A stretch of 64,000 nt of DNA from Streptomyces maremycinicus (GCF_001184025.1 NZ_BBYG01000009.1:638145-702144), one strand, 5' to 3'. Counted from the first letter of the stretch, positions 9,109 through 17,693 are shown. Numbers and translations: made by a program. The notes: generated by a model not told the origin, from the letters alone.

Positions 9109-10671
9109 ATGGCGCGATACGTACGGTGGGCGGCGCTGGGGGCCGCCGCCGCGCTGCTGGTGACGGGGTGCAGCGGCGCGTCGGACGGGGACGGGGACGA
9201 CAAGGGCGGTTCGGCCGACGCGCGGCCCTCGGCCGACTCCTCCGCGGGCACCGCCACGACGGCAGCGCTGCCCGCCTCGCTGACCGGGCAGAAGCTCGAC
9301 TGGGGACGCTGCAAGGCCACCGCGGACTCGGCCGCGCCGGGCAGCGACTGGCAGTGCGCGACGCTGAAGGTGCCGCTGGACTGGTCGAAGCCGGACGGCA
9401 ACACGATCGGCCTCGCCCTGATCCGCGCCGAGTCCCGGGCCGAGGGGAGCAAGCGGACCGGCTCGCTGCTGTTCAACTTCGGCGGCCCCGGCGGCTCGGG
9501 CGTGTCCACGCTCCCCTCCTACGGTTCCGCGTACTCCTCGCTCCGCGAGCGCTACGACCTGGTGAGCTGGGACCCGCGCGGGGTCGGCGCCAGCGAGGGC
9601 GTCCGATGCCGCGCCGACAAGGACATCCAGGCCGCCGAGTCACTCGACTCCACGCCGGACACCCCGGCCGAGGAGCAGGCCTACCTCGCGGACGCCACCG
9701 CGTTCGGCAAGGGCTGCGAGAAGGCCGCCGGCGGGCTGCTGGCACATGTGTCGACCACCGACACCGCCCGCGACATGGACCTGATGCGCCAGGTCCTCGG
9801 CGACGCGAAGATGCACTACTTCGGCATCTCCTACGGCACCGAACTGGGCGGCGTGTACGCCCACCTGTTCCCGAAGAACGTGGGGCGGGTGATCCTCGAC
9901 GCCGTCGTCGACCCGACCGCGGACTCGGTGGGCCACGCGCAGAACCAGGCGCGCGGCTTCCAGCGGGCACTCGACGACTACCTGAAGTCGACGGGTCAGG
10001 ACCCCGCGAAGGGGAGCAAGAAGATCGCGGACCTGCTGGACCGGATGGACACCGACCCGCTGCCCACGTCGGACGGGCGGAAGCTGACGCAGACGCTCGC
10101 GGTGACCGGCATCGTCCTGCCGCTGTACAGCAAGCAGGGCTGGCCGAGCCTGACCAGCGCCCTGGCGGCGGCCGAGGCCGGGGACGGCTCCGAACTGCTG
10201 ACGCTCGCCGACGGCTACAACGAGCGGGACACCTCGGGTCACTACGGCACGACGACCCACTCGCAACGGGTCATATCGTGCCTGGACGACAAGCAGCGGC
10301 CGACCGCCGAGGCGACGAGGAAGCTGCTGCCGGAGTTCGAGAAGATCTCGCCCGTGTTCGGCGACTTCCTGGGCTGGGACACGGCCGGCTGGTGCCACGA
10401 CTGGCCGGTGGCCGGACAGTACGACACCCCGGAGGTGAGCGCGGCGGGGGCGGCGCCGATCCTGCTGGTGGGCAACACCGGGGACCCGGCAACGCCGTAC
10501 GAGGGCGCCCGGAAGATGGCGGACGAACTCGGCAAGGGTGTCGGTGTGCTGCTCACCTGGAAGGGCGAGGGACACGGGGCGTACGGCAGCGGGAGCGACT
10601 GTGTCGACTCGGCGGTGGACGCGTACCTGTTGAAGGGAACGGTGCCGAAGGACGGCAAGGTCTGCTCATGA
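9109..10671 (+). CDS. Secreted lipoprotein tripeptidyl aminopeptidase, alpha/beta hydrolase (second of a tandem pair)
   Basis: 520 residues from ATG 9109, preceded by GGGGGA; the longer frame from 9031 lacks a signal sequence at its start. Lipobox AALLVTGC. Same catalytic elements as the gene upstream: NFGGPGGSG, FGISYGTELGG, GNTGDPATPY and GEGHGAYG. The middle segment (DMDLMRQVLGD to AHLFPKNVGR) is nearly identical in both proteins while the N- and C-terminal parts differ, which indicates tandem duplication followed by divergence. A TAATAT box lies about 60 bases upstream, so it may have its own promoter. Confidence 0.9.
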   Translation: MARYVRWAALGAAAALLVTGCSGASDGDGDDKGGSADARPSADSSAGTATTAALPASLTGQKLDWGRCKATADSAAPGSDWQCATLKVPLDWSKPDGNTIGLALIRAESRAEGSKRTGSLLFNFGGPGGSGVSTLPSYGSAYSSLRERYDLVSWDPRGVGASEGVRCRADKDIQAAESLDSTPDTPAEEQAYLADATAFGKGCEKAAGGLLAHVSTTDTARDMDLMRQVLGDAKMHYFGISYGTELGGVYAHLFPKNVGRVILDAVVDPTADSVGHAQNQARGFQRALDDYLKSTGQDPAKGSKKIADLLDRMDTDPLPTSDGRKLTQTLAVTGIVLPLYSKQGWPSLTSALAAAEAGDGSELLTLADGYNERDTSGHYGTTTHSQRVISCLDDKQRPTAEATRKLLPEFEKISPVFGDFLGWDTAGWCHDWPVAGQYDTPEVSAAGAAPILLVGNTGDPATPYEGARKMADELGKGVGVLLTWKGEGHGAYGSGSDCVDSAVDAYLLKGTVPKDGKVCS

Positions 10672-10674
10672 CGA

Positions 10675-10717
10675 CGGCGGGGGCTTCGCGCACTCGTGGT
10701 ACGCGAAGCCCCCGCCG
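10675..10717. terminator. Bidirectional hairpin terminator between convergent genes
   Basis: Perfect 16-bp inverted repeat (10675-10690 and 10702-10717) with an 11-base loop, just after the peptidase stop and before the end of moeZ. There is no U-tract, which is usual for this GC-rich group. Confidence 0.85.
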
Positions 10718-10757
10718 GTCGGACCGGGTACCCCGGTGCGCGAAGGCAACAGCCGGG

Positions 10758-11936
10758 TCAGTAGACCGGCTTGCTCGGTTCGATCTGGTTGACCCAGCCG
10801 ATCACACCGCCGCCGACGTGCACGGCGTCCGAGAAGCCCGCGGACTTCAGCACCGCGAGGACCTCCGCGCTGCGGACACCCGTCTTGCAGTGCAGGACGA
10901 TCTTCTTGTCCTGCGGCAGGCCCTCCAGGGCGGTGCCCAGCAGGAACTCGTTCTTCGGGATCAGCTTGGCGCCCGGGATGGAGACGATCTCGTACTCGTT
11001 CTGCTCGCGGACGTCGATGATCTCGATGCTCTCGCCGTCGTCGATCCACTCCTTGAGCTGCTTGGGAGTGATCGTCGAGCCGGCCGCCGCCGCCTGGGCC
11101 TCCTCGGAGACGACGCCGCAGAAGGCTTCGTAGTCGATGAGCTCGGTGACGGTCGGGTTCTCGCCGCAGACCGCGCAGTCGGGGTCCTTGCGGACCTTGA
11201 CCTGGCGGTACTGCATCTCCAGGGCGTCGTAGATCATCAGGCGGCCGACCAGCGGCTCACCGATGCCGGCGAGCAGCTTGATCGCCTCGTTGACCTGGAT
11301 GGAACCGATCGACGCGCACAGCACGCCGAGCACGCCGCCCTCGGCGCAGGAGGGGACCATGCCCGGCGGCGGGGGCTCCGGGTAGAGGCAGCGGTAGCAG
11401 GGACCGTGCTCGGACCAGAAGACCGACGCCTGGCCGTCGAAGCGGTAGATCGAGCCCCACACGTACGGCTTGTTGAGCAGCACGCACGCGTCGTTGACCA
11501 GGTAGCGGGTCGCGAAGTTGTCCGTGCCGTCGACGATCAGGTCGTACTGGCCGAAGATGTCCATCACGTTCTCGGCCTCGAGCCGCTCTTCGTGCAGGAC
11601 CACGTTCACGTACGGGTTGATGCCGAGGACGGAGTCGCGGGCGGACTCGGCCTTGGAGCGGCCGATGTCGGCCTGGCTGTGGATGATCTGGCGCTGGAGG
11701 TTGGACTCGTCGACCTCGTCGAACTCCACGATGCCGAGCGTGCCCACGCCCGCCGCGGCCAGGTACATCAGCGCCGGCGAGCCCAGGCCGCCGGCGCCCA
11801 CACAGAGCACCTTGGCGTTCTTCAGCCGCTTCTGCCCGTCCATCCCGACATCGGGGATGATCAGGTGGCGGGAGTACCTGCGGACCTCGTCTACGGTGAG
11901 CTCGGAGGCGGGCTCGACCAGGGGTGGCAGCGACAC
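10758..11936 (-). CDS. moeZ: MoeZ-type adenylyltransferase/sulfurtransferase (ThiF/MoeB domain plus rhodanese)
   Basis: 392 residues. The N-terminal E1-like domain has VGAGGLGSPALMYLAAAGVG for ATP binding, NLQRQ, DGTDNFATRY and the zinc-binding pairs CYRCLYP and CAVC. The C-terminal rhodanese domain (about 290-392) carries the active-site loop HCKTGVRS, whose cysteine accepts the sulfane sulfur. MoeZ activates and thiolates small ubiquitin-like sulfur carriers for molybdopterin, thiamine, cysteine and secondary-metabolite sulfur insertion. It is a single gene whose start faces away from the convergent peptidase gene; the exopolysaccharide-type operon ends 63 bases upstream of it. Confidence 0.95.
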   Translation of the reverse strand: MSLPPLVEPASELTVDEVRRYSRHLIIPDVGMDGQKRLKNAKVLCVGAGGLGSPALMYLAAAGVGTLGIVEFDEVDESNLQRQIIHSQADIGRSKAESARDSVLGINPYVNVVLHEERLEAENVMDIFGQYDLIVDGTDNFATRYLVNDACVLLNKPYVWGSIYRFDGQASVFWSEHGPCYRCLYPEPPPPGMVPSCAEGGVLGVLCASIGSIQVNEAIKLLAGIGEPLVGRLMIYDALEMQYRQVKVRKDPDCAVCGENPTVTELIDYEAFCGVVSEEAQAAAAGSTITPKQLKEWIDDGESIEIIDVREQNEYEIVSIPGAKLIPKNEFLLGTALEGLPQDKKIVLHCKTGVRSAEVLAVLKSAGFSDAVHVGGGVIGWVNQIEPSKPVY

Positions 11937-11999
11937 GGGGACTCCGTTGGTCGGTCGATCACTACAGTTGTTCTCCCCGTAACACTGCCACGGCCTTCT

Positions 12000-12758
12000 T
12001 CATTCCGAGACAACCGTTCCGATCCGCGAGACGAGATCGTCCCAGTAGCCGGGCATGGTCGCCCAGGGGTCGACGAGACCGCCGCGATCGGTGCCGTCGG
12101 TGAACCAGATCGTCGCGGCGCCCTGCCAGCGGGCGATGCGCAGCGCCTCGTCGAGGTGACCGCGCGGCACACCGTGCACCAGGTGGCAGAAGCGCTCGGG
12201 CGGGTGCTCCGCGGTCCACTCGGCCACCTGCGACCAGCGGTAGTCGCTCCAGGAGCCGGCGAAGGTGACCAGCTGGTCGGCGTGTTCGGCGTAGCCGGGA
12301 TACGGGTGGGTGCCGTGGCCGAGGACGATGTGGGGCGCGTCGCCGAGGGTGCGCAGTGCGCGGGTCGTGCGGCGCAGCTCCGGGAGGTCGGCGCGCCCGG
12401 CCGGGCACCGGTCCAGGAGGAAGCCGTCGACCTGGTACCAGTCGAGGTGGCGCTGTGCGTCGGTGACCACCTCGGCGAAGGGGCGGCCGCCGTGGCGGGC
12501 GTCGAGGCGCCCGAGGACCCGGACGCCGGCGTTGCGCAGCCGGCCCGCGGCTTCCAGGCAGCGCGGGTCGGGGCGGACGCCGGGGCCGTCGGCGACGTCG
12601 AGGACGACCCAGTGCAGGGGCCTCCCGGGGCGGGCGAGTTCGCGCCACTCGGTCGGTGCGAGAAGGGGGTGCGCCATGCCGGGGACGCCGAAGCCGGTGC
12701 GGACGCCGGTGGTGCCGGCGCTCGCGGTGCCCGCCGGGCTCCCGGTCAGATACGACAT
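12000..12758 (-). CDS. Spherulin-4 / GH135-like putative glycoside hydrolase
   Basis: 252 residues from ATG 12758, overlapping the epimerase gene by 13 bases. The sequence follows a TIM-barrel-like pattern of the spherulation-specific family 4: LHWVVLDVADGPG, GVRVLGRLDARHGGRP, a WYQVDGFLLDRCP strand with an acidic residue, VLGHGTHPYPGY, and WFTDGTDRGGLVDPW. Related Sph3/GH135 enzymes cleave galactosaminogalactan-like polymers and are needed for their synthesis. No signal peptide is evident, so it would act inside unless exported by another route. It is the last gene of the PelF-containing operon, which supports a polysaccharide-processing role. The substrate is inferred. Confidence 0.78.
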   Translation of the reverse strand: MSYLTGSPAGTASAGTTGVRTGFGVPGMAHPLLAPTEWRELARPGRPLHWVVLDVADGPGVRPDPRCLEAAGRLRNAGVRVLGRLDARHGGRPFAEVVTDAQRHLDWYQVDGFLLDRCPAGRADLPELRRTTRALRTLGDAPHIVLGHGTHPYPGYAEHADQLVTFAGSWSDYRWSQVAEWTAEHPPERFCHLVHGVPRGHLDEALRIARWQGAATIWFTDGTDRGGLVDPWATMPGYWDDLVSRIGTVVSE

Positions 12759-13708
12759 GCCGCCTCCATCCAGATGTCGGCGAGGGACTCCTCGAGGTTG
12801 ATGCGGGGCCGCCAGCCGAGCCGGTCGCGGGCGGTGCGCACATCGGCCTGCTGCCAACTGCCGCAGCCGTCCGGATACGGGTACGCGACGGGGCCCGCGT
12901 GGTCGGACTCGGGGCGGGGGTGGCCGATCGCCGGCCGGAGGTGGCCGCCGGGCGGTCCGTCCAGCTCGTGCAGGGCGCCGCCGTACCCGGCCACGCGCGC
13001 GAGGACCGCGGCGGCGTCGCGCAGACGGACGGCACGGCCCGAGCCGATGTTGATGACGCCCTGCGCGGCGGAGAGCGAGGCCGCGTGCACGGCGCGGGCT
13101 ACGTCCCGGACGTCGATGAAGTCGCGTTGCACGCCGAGGCCGCCGAGCTTGAGCTCACCGTCGCCGGACTGCATGGCGCGGCGCATGGCCTCGGCGAGCC
13201 GGCCCAGCGGGGACCCGGCGGGCGTGCCCGGACCGGCGGGTGAGAAGACCCGCAGCACGACGGCGTCCAGGCCGGAGCCGAGGACGAGTTCGGTGGCGGC
13301 GAGTTTGCTGACGCCGTACGGGCCGCCGGGGCGGGGCACGGCGTCCTCGGCCGTCGAGGAGCCGGGCTGGCTCGGGCCGTACTCGGCGCCGCAGCCGATC
13401 TGCACCAGCCGCGCGCCGCAGCCGCTGCGGCGCAGGGCCTCGCAGACGGTCGCGACGGCGACGGTGTTGTGCCGGGTGAGTTCGCGGGCGCCGCCCCGGG
13501 TGGTGCCCGCGCAGTTGACGACGACCTGGGGGTGGACCGCGTCGAGGAAGCGGGTGAGCGCGCCGGGGCTGCCGGACGCGAGGTCGAAGCGGACGTCGGC
13601 GTCGTCGCCGCGGCCGAGCGCGGTGAGCTGGACGGCCGGGTCGGCGAGCAGGCGGTCGGCGACGAAACGACCGAGATAGCCGTTGGCTCCGATCAGCAGG
13701 ACCCTCAT
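12746..13708 (-). CDS. NAD-dependent sugar-nucleotide epimerase/dehydratase (extended SDR)
   Basis: 320 residues from ATG 13708, whose ATGA overlaps the stop of the 50-codon frame upstream. Rossmann motif GANGYLGRF lies at the very N-terminus, then VVNCAG, and the catalytic YxxxK appears as YGVSK (GGPYGVSKLAATE). VQRDFIDVRDVARAV is typical of NDP-hexose epimerases and reductases. The likely role is to supply or modify the activated sugar for the glycosyltransferase encoded upstream in the same operon. The exact reaction (4-epimerase, dehydratase or reductase) cannot be decided by eye. The longer frame starting at 13873 has a low-complexity N-terminus and no ribosome site. Confidence 0.85.
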   Translation of the reverse strand: MRVLLIGANGYLGRFVADRLLADPAVQLTALGRGDDADVRFDLASGSPGALTRFLDAVHPQVVVNCAGTTRGGARELTRHNTVAVATVCEALRRSGCGARLVQIGCGAEYGPSQPGSSTAEDAVPRPGGPYGVSKLAATELVLGSGLDAVVLRVFSPAGPGTPAGSPLGRLAEAMRRAMQSGDGELKLGGLGVQRDFIDVRDVARAVHAASLSAAQGVINIGSGRAVRLRDAAAVLARVAGYGGALHELDGPPGGHLRPAIGHPRPESDHAGPVAYPYPDGCGSWQQADVRTARDRLGWRPRINLEESLADIWMEAACRI

Positions 13709-13857
13709 CGTGCGGCCCCCGGGGTGTGGGCCGTGGCGGTGGCCGGGGCCGGGGCTTCGGTCGCCGCGGGTCCTCCGGCTGCCCCCGTGACCGCGCGGGC
13801 GCCTGTGACCGCGGGTGCACCGGTATCTCCGGTCGCTCCGGATCGGGAGGTGGTCAT
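13705..13857 (-). CDS. Putative 50-residue Ala/Gly/Thr-rich protein, translationally coupled
   Basis: ATG at 13857 with a strong AAGGAGAG ribosome site eight bases upstream; the stop overlaps the epimerase ATG as ATGA. It starts MTTSRSGATGDTG and has no membrane helix or known motif. Its ATG also overlaps the stop of the repeat-rich frame before it. Two explanations remain: a real small protein of the operon, or a short frame that mainly brings ribosomes to the epimerase start. Low complexity weakens the case for an independent function. Confidence 0.45.
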   Translation of the reverse strand: MTTSRSGATGDTGAPAVTGARAVTGAAGGPAATEAPAPATATAHTPGAAR

Positions 13858-14579
13858 CTGGTCTCTCCTTCAAGCGTGTTGCGATGAGCTGCGGCTGGTT
13901 GGGGGAACGCGTGCGCCGCGGGGTCCGGGCGCGGCGGGAAGTGCGCCGCGCGTGGGGGCCGGGACGCCGACGGCGGACGTCGGAGTGGCCGGCGGCCGCG
14001 AGGGCGGCCGCGTGCCGGCCCGCCCGATCCGTCCGCCACGGCGGGCCCGCACAGCGGGGTCGGTCCGTCCGGCACGGCGGGCTCGCACAGCGGGGTCGGT
14101 CCGTCCGCCACGGCGGGCTCGCACGGCGGGGTCGGTCCGTCCGGAGCGGGTGGTCCGTCCGGCACGGGTGATCCGTCCGGCCAGGTTGGCTTGCCCGGCA
14201 CGGCCGATCCGTTCATCCCGGCTGGTCCGTCCGGCGCGGGTGATCCGTTCGTCCCGGCTGATCCGTCCGGCCTTGTCGGTCCGTCCGGCGCGGGTGGTCC
14301 GTCAGGCCAGGTTGGCTTGTCCGGCGCGACCGATCCGTTCGTCCCGGCTGGTCCGTCCGGCACGGGTGATCCGTCCGGCCAGGTTGGCTTGTCCGGCGCG
14401 GGCGGTCCCTTCGTCCCGGCTGGTCCGTCCGGCCGGGTCAGCCCGTCCGGCGTGGCCGATCCGTTCGTCCCGGCTGGTCCGTCCGGCACGGGCGGTCCGT
14501 CCGGTGCTGCTGGCCGGTTCGGCGCGGCACGGTCCTCCGGCATGACTGGACCGTTCGGGACGGCTGGTCCGGTCAGCAC
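13854..14579 (-). CDS. Putative Pro/Gly/Asp-rich collagen-like repeat protein, 241 residues
   Basis: The frame opens at a GTG overlapping the membrane-protein stop as GTGCTGA and closes at a TGA overlapping the next ATG as ATGA. Most of it is imperfect repeats such as PDGPAGTNGS and PDKPTWPDG, in which Gly falls almost always at multiples of three residues, as in collagen-like proteins. The last 60 residues are Arg/Pro-rich. There is no signal peptide. The chain of start/stop overlaps on both sides argues that it is translated. Third-position GC is lower than in neighbouring genes, so it could instead be a repeat array that happens to stay open. An ATG at 14543 is an alternative start. Confidence 0.5.
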   Translation of the reverse strand: MLTGPAVPNGPVMPEDRAAPNRPAAPDGPPVPDGPAGTNGSATPDGLTRPDGPAGTKGPPAPDKPTWPDGSPVPDGPAGTNGSVAPDKPTWPDGPPAPDGPTRPDGSAGTNGSPAPDGPAGMNGSAVPGKPTWPDGSPVPDGPPAPDGPTPPCEPAVADGPTPLCEPAVPDGPTPLCGPAVADGSGGPARGRPRGRRPLRRPPSASRPPRAAHFPPRPDPAAHAFPQPAAAHRNTLEGETR

Positions 14580-15841
14580 GGCTGGTCCGTCGGTGCGTGG
14601 GCCGAGGCCCTGGTCAGCGTGCGGGTCGCGTGGACGAGCAGGGTCAGCGCGGCGGCTCCGCAGACGAGGGACGGGACACCGGCCGGACCCGAGGCGGCCA
14701 CGAGGCCCTCCACCGGCGTGGCCAGGAAGCCGCAGCCGGGAAGCCGGCTCGCGAACACCGTGGCCGGGGCGAGCATCTCGGCCGCGCCGGCGGCTCCGAG
14801 GGCGACCGCCGGAACCTGGGTGAAGCCGTGCACGGTGAGGAGCCGGGCGAGGAAGAGGAGCGCGCCCAGGGCGAGGGTGTGACCGTAGGCGGCCGGCTCG
14901 CCCAGGACCTCGGCGGACAGCGGGGTCAACGCGGCCAGCGCGCACAGGAACAGGGCGAAGGTGCCGAGCACCAACGGCTGCACGGAGGCGGCGAACTCCT
15001 CCAGGCCGCGGCTGGTGTCGAGTCGGCGCCGGGCGCGCACGGCGAGGAGGTGGGCGCTCCAGGCGGCCGGGGCGCAGGCCAGGGTGAGGGTCAGCAGCGG
15101 GGCGGCGGCGAAGGGCCAGGGGCCGTCCGCCGTCCCGTCGGGCAGACCGTCGGGTCCCCCGGCGACGGCGGCGCGCAGGAGGCTGTCACCGAGGGCCGCG
15201 TAGCCGAGGAGCCAGCAGGTCCAGGCATCCGTCCGGTGCGGGCCGGGGTGGGCGCCGCGGTGCGGGCTCAACGGACCCCGACGCAGTACCGCGCGCAGGG
15301 CGAGGGTGACGGCGAGGACGCCCGCGGCGGCGACGAGCAGACACGTGCGCCCGTGGGTGAGGCGCACACCGGTCACGGCCGCCGCGCACAGGACGCCCGG
15401 CAGCAGGGTGAGCAGGGCCCGGTCCAGGCGGGGCCGGGGGGCGGGGGCGGCCGCCGCGGGCGGGGGCGCCTCGCCGTCCCGGGGGACGCGGGCGTACATC
15501 TCCTCCGCGAGGGAGAAGACGTCCCGGTGCCGGAAGCGGGCCGCGGTGCGGTCGGTGACCCCGTGGGCCTCCAGGCCGGCGGCGATCTCCAGCGGGTCGA
15601 CGGCCCGTTCGCACAGCTCGCGGTGACGGTGCATCAGGGCCTTCACCGGGTCCGCGGCGCCACGGCGGGAAGCGGTCGGCCGCTGCCCCTCGGGGCCGGC
15701 GCCGGCGCCGGCGCGCGCTCCCGCGCCCGCCGCCGCGCCCTGGGTCCCCGGTGTACCCACCGCTCCCACCGCGCCCACCGCTCCCCCGGCGCCCGGTGAT
15801 TCCGGTGTTCCCGGCCGGTCCAGTTCGTCGAGCCCGCTCAT
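14573..15841 (-). CDS. Polytopic membrane protein of the PelF-linked operon
   Basis: 422 residues; its ATG overlaps the glycosyltransferase stop (ATGA). Residues 1-65 are Gly/Ala-rich and disordered. Residues about 65-130 form a soluble domain (HRHRELCERAVDPLEIA, then FRHRDVFSLAEEMYARV). At least eight hydrophobic segments follow, for example LLTLLPGVLCAAAVTGV and LVLGTFALFLCALAAL. The place next to a PelF-type enzyme suggests the transporter or channel of an exopolysaccharide system, the job of PelG in the Pel pathway. I do not see the PelG N-terminal signature, so this is inference from context. The C-terminal residues run into the repeat-rich gene. Confidence 0.75.
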   Translation of the reverse strand: MSGLDELDRPGTPESPGAGGAVGAVGAVGTPGTQGAAAGAGARAGAGAGPEGQRPTASRRGAADPVKALMHRHRELCERAVDPLEIAAGLEAHGVTDRTAARFRHRDVFSLAEEMYARVPRDGEAPPPAAAAPAPRPRLDRALLTLLPGVLCAAAVTGVRLTHGRTCLLVAAAGVLAVTLALRAVLRRGPLSPHRGAHPGPHRTDAWTCWLLGYAALGDSLLRAAVAGGPDGLPDGTADGPWPFAAAPLLTLTLACAPAAWSAHLLAVRARRRLDTSRGLEEFAASVQPLVLGTFALFLCALAALTPLSAEVLGEPAAYGHTLALGALLFLARLLTVHGFTQVPAVALGAAGAAEMLAPATVFASRLPGCGFLATPVEGLVAASGPAGVPSLVCGAAALTLLVHATRTLTRASAHAPTDQPC

Positions 15842-17622
15842 CGTGCGCCCTCCGTGGCAGCGATCGGCGAGGTGTCCCGTGCCGGTGGCTCCGCCGCCCA
15901 GCCCGGGCCGTGCCGGGGTGTGACCCGCGGGTCCGGGCCGGGCCGGTGCTCCGGCAGACACGCCTCGGCCGGGACGGCGAACGGACGGGGATCGCCGTCG
16001 TCGAAGAGGAACCGCCGCATCGGGGCCCGGGCGACGAGCTCCAGGTAAATGCCGTGAAATGCCGTGATGTTCTGCTCGACCGTGAAGAGTTCCAGGGCCC
16101 GGGCGCGGGCGGCCGCACCGAGTCGCGCACGGCGCCCGGGGTCGCGCAGCAGTGCCACGCACGCCTCCGCGAGCGCCCTCGGGTTGCGCGGCGGAACGAC
16201 CAGTCCCGTGCCGCCGATGACCTCGACCACCGCGCCGACGTCGGTCGACACGGTCGCGCGGCCGCAGAACATCGCCTCGACCAGTCCGACCGGGAACCCC
16301 TCGACGACGCTGGACAGGACGACCACCGCGCCGGCCGCGTACGCCTCGGCGAGGGTGGGCGCTTCCGGACCGCCGATCTCCTCGAAGGACACCGGGTTGT
16401 CGCCGACGGCGTGCGGTCCGTCCGCCTCGTCGGGGAAGAGCTGTGCGGCCAGCACCTTGCAGTGGCCGAGGTAGGCCTCCCCCTCCGCGCCGGCCGGAGC
16501 GCCGATGATCCGCAGCCGGGTGCGCGGTTCCTGCCTGCGCAGTTCCGAGAAGGCGTGCAGCAGGGAGACCAGGTCCTTCGCCGGTTCCACCCGGCCGACC
16601 CAGACCAGGGTGTGCGGATCGGCGGTGTCGAGGGAGTCGCCCACCTCGGCGAAGCGGGACGCCTCCATGCCCGGGTAGACGGTGCGCAGCTTGGCCCGGT
16701 CGGCACCGCAGCGCTCCTGCCAGCGGCGGGCGTGGGTGTTGCCGGGGGTCACGCACGCGGCCTGCCGGTACACCTCGGCGGCGAGCCGGCCGTGGAAGGC
16801 GGCGACCAGGGCGCGCACGGCGGGAGCCGCCTCGGCGGACGGCGCGCTCCCGGGGCCGGCGGCCGAAGGACCCGTCCCCGAGCTCAGGTAGTGCGTCCGC
16901 AGCCGGACCCCGTACTCGGTCACCAGCAGCGGCACGTCGAAGAAGTGCCGTGCGAGCAGCCCGGGCAGGGCGGCCGCGCCGCCGGACGTGGCGTGGCACA
17001 GGTCGACCGCGTCGAGGCCCTCACCCCCGTCACCGCACTCGTCGCCGTACCAGTCGAGCGAGAGGGGGCGCAGGGCGCGTTCGAGGTGCGCGGCGACGGC
17101 GAGCAGCTCGGGTACGCGCGCCTCGCGCGCCGTGCGCAGCGCGCCGGGCGCGCGACAGGCACGCTCCAGGGAGCGCACGGCGTCCTCCGAGCGGAGCGCT
17201 CCCACCAGGCCGCCCTCGTCATGGGCGAGTTCGGCGAGGCCGTACAGCGCGGTGGCGAAACGGTCCGCCTGAGCGGCCGGAACGGTCCCCGGGGGGCCCT
17301 CGAGGTCCGGGGGGCCCGGAGGTTCCCCCTCGCAGAGCGCGGTCACCAACTCGCCGTAGGACTCCGCGAAGCGCCGGCGCGCGCGCCTGCCGTAGGCGAC
17401 CCCGTCGTCCGCGGCCGTCCACAGCGGTGCCGTACGCACCCGTCTGACCTGCGGCGGAAGCTCGGCCCAGCCCGCTTCCTCCTGGTGTTCGGCACGGCTG
17501 AGCGCGTAGACGTCGAACTCGTGCTGTTCGAGCCCGCGCACGAGCCGGTCGCACCAGAGTCCGGCGTCACCGCTCAGATACGGATAGCCGCCCTCCGTCA
17601 GCAGTCCGATGCGCACGCGCAC
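15838..17622 (-). CDS. PelF-type family 4 glycosyltransferase (DUF3492 plus GT4)
   Basis: 594 residues from GTG 17622, which has GGGAG seven bases upstream. The N-terminus RIGLLTEGGYPY with LWCDRLVRGL matches the DUF3492 domain that marks PelF. A long middle follows with CHATSGGAAALPG and VTEYGVRLR. The C-terminal GT4 half has VWVGRVEPAKDL, the acidic pair EGFPVGLVE (EX7E) and VPPRNPRALAEA. In the Pel system PelF is the cytosolic polymerase using UDP-GlcNAc/GalNAc. First gene of a five- to six-gene operon with continuous overlaps. An inverted repeat at 17694-17729 separates it from the ABC transporter operon upstream, so the promoter is probably between 17623 and 17693. Confidence 0.88.
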   Translation of the reverse strand: MRVRIGLLTEGGYPYLSGDAGLWCDRLVRGLEQHEFDVYALSRAEHQEEAGWAELPPQVRRVRTAPLWTAADDGVAYGRRARRRFAESYGELVTALCEGEPPGPPDLEGPPGTVPAAQADRFATALYGLAELAHDEGGLVGALRSEDAVRSLERACRAPGALRTAREARVPELLAVAAHLERALRPLSLDWYGDECGDGGEGLDAVDLCHATSGGAAALPGLLARHFFDVPLLVTEYGVRLRTHYLSSGTGPSAAGPGSAPSAEAAPAVRALVAAFHGRLAAEVYRQAACVTPGNTHARRWQERCGADRAKLRTVYPGMEASRFAEVGDSLDTADPHTLVWVGRVEPAKDLVSLLHAFSELRRQEPRTRLRIIGAPAGAEGEAYLGHCKVLAAQLFPDEADGPHAVGDNPVSFEEIGGPEAPTLAEAYAAGAVVVLSSVVEGFPVGLVEAMFCGRATVSTDVGAVVEVIGGTGLVVPPRNPRALAEACVALLRDPGRRARLGAAARARALELFTVEQNITAFHGIYLELVARAPMRRFLFDDGDPRPFAVPAEACLPEHRPGPDPRVTPRHGPGWAAEPPARDTSPIAATEGAR

Positions 17623-17693
17623 TCCCGATCTCCCGTTTGGGGAGCCGCCGTTGACCCGGCGGCTCGCAGCGGGAAGAACGTATGCGGACAAGG

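Noticed and set aside
9126..13679. 1517-codon rightward open frame
   Set aside because: It crosses the end of one peptidase gene and the antisense of moeZ, the hydrolase and the epimerase; no known motifs.
14191..14823. Rightward collagen-like GPSG repeat frame opposite the repeat-rich ORF
   Set aside because: It runs into the antisense of the membrane-protein gene and has no ribosome site; the leftward frame fits the operon overlaps better. Not fully excluded.
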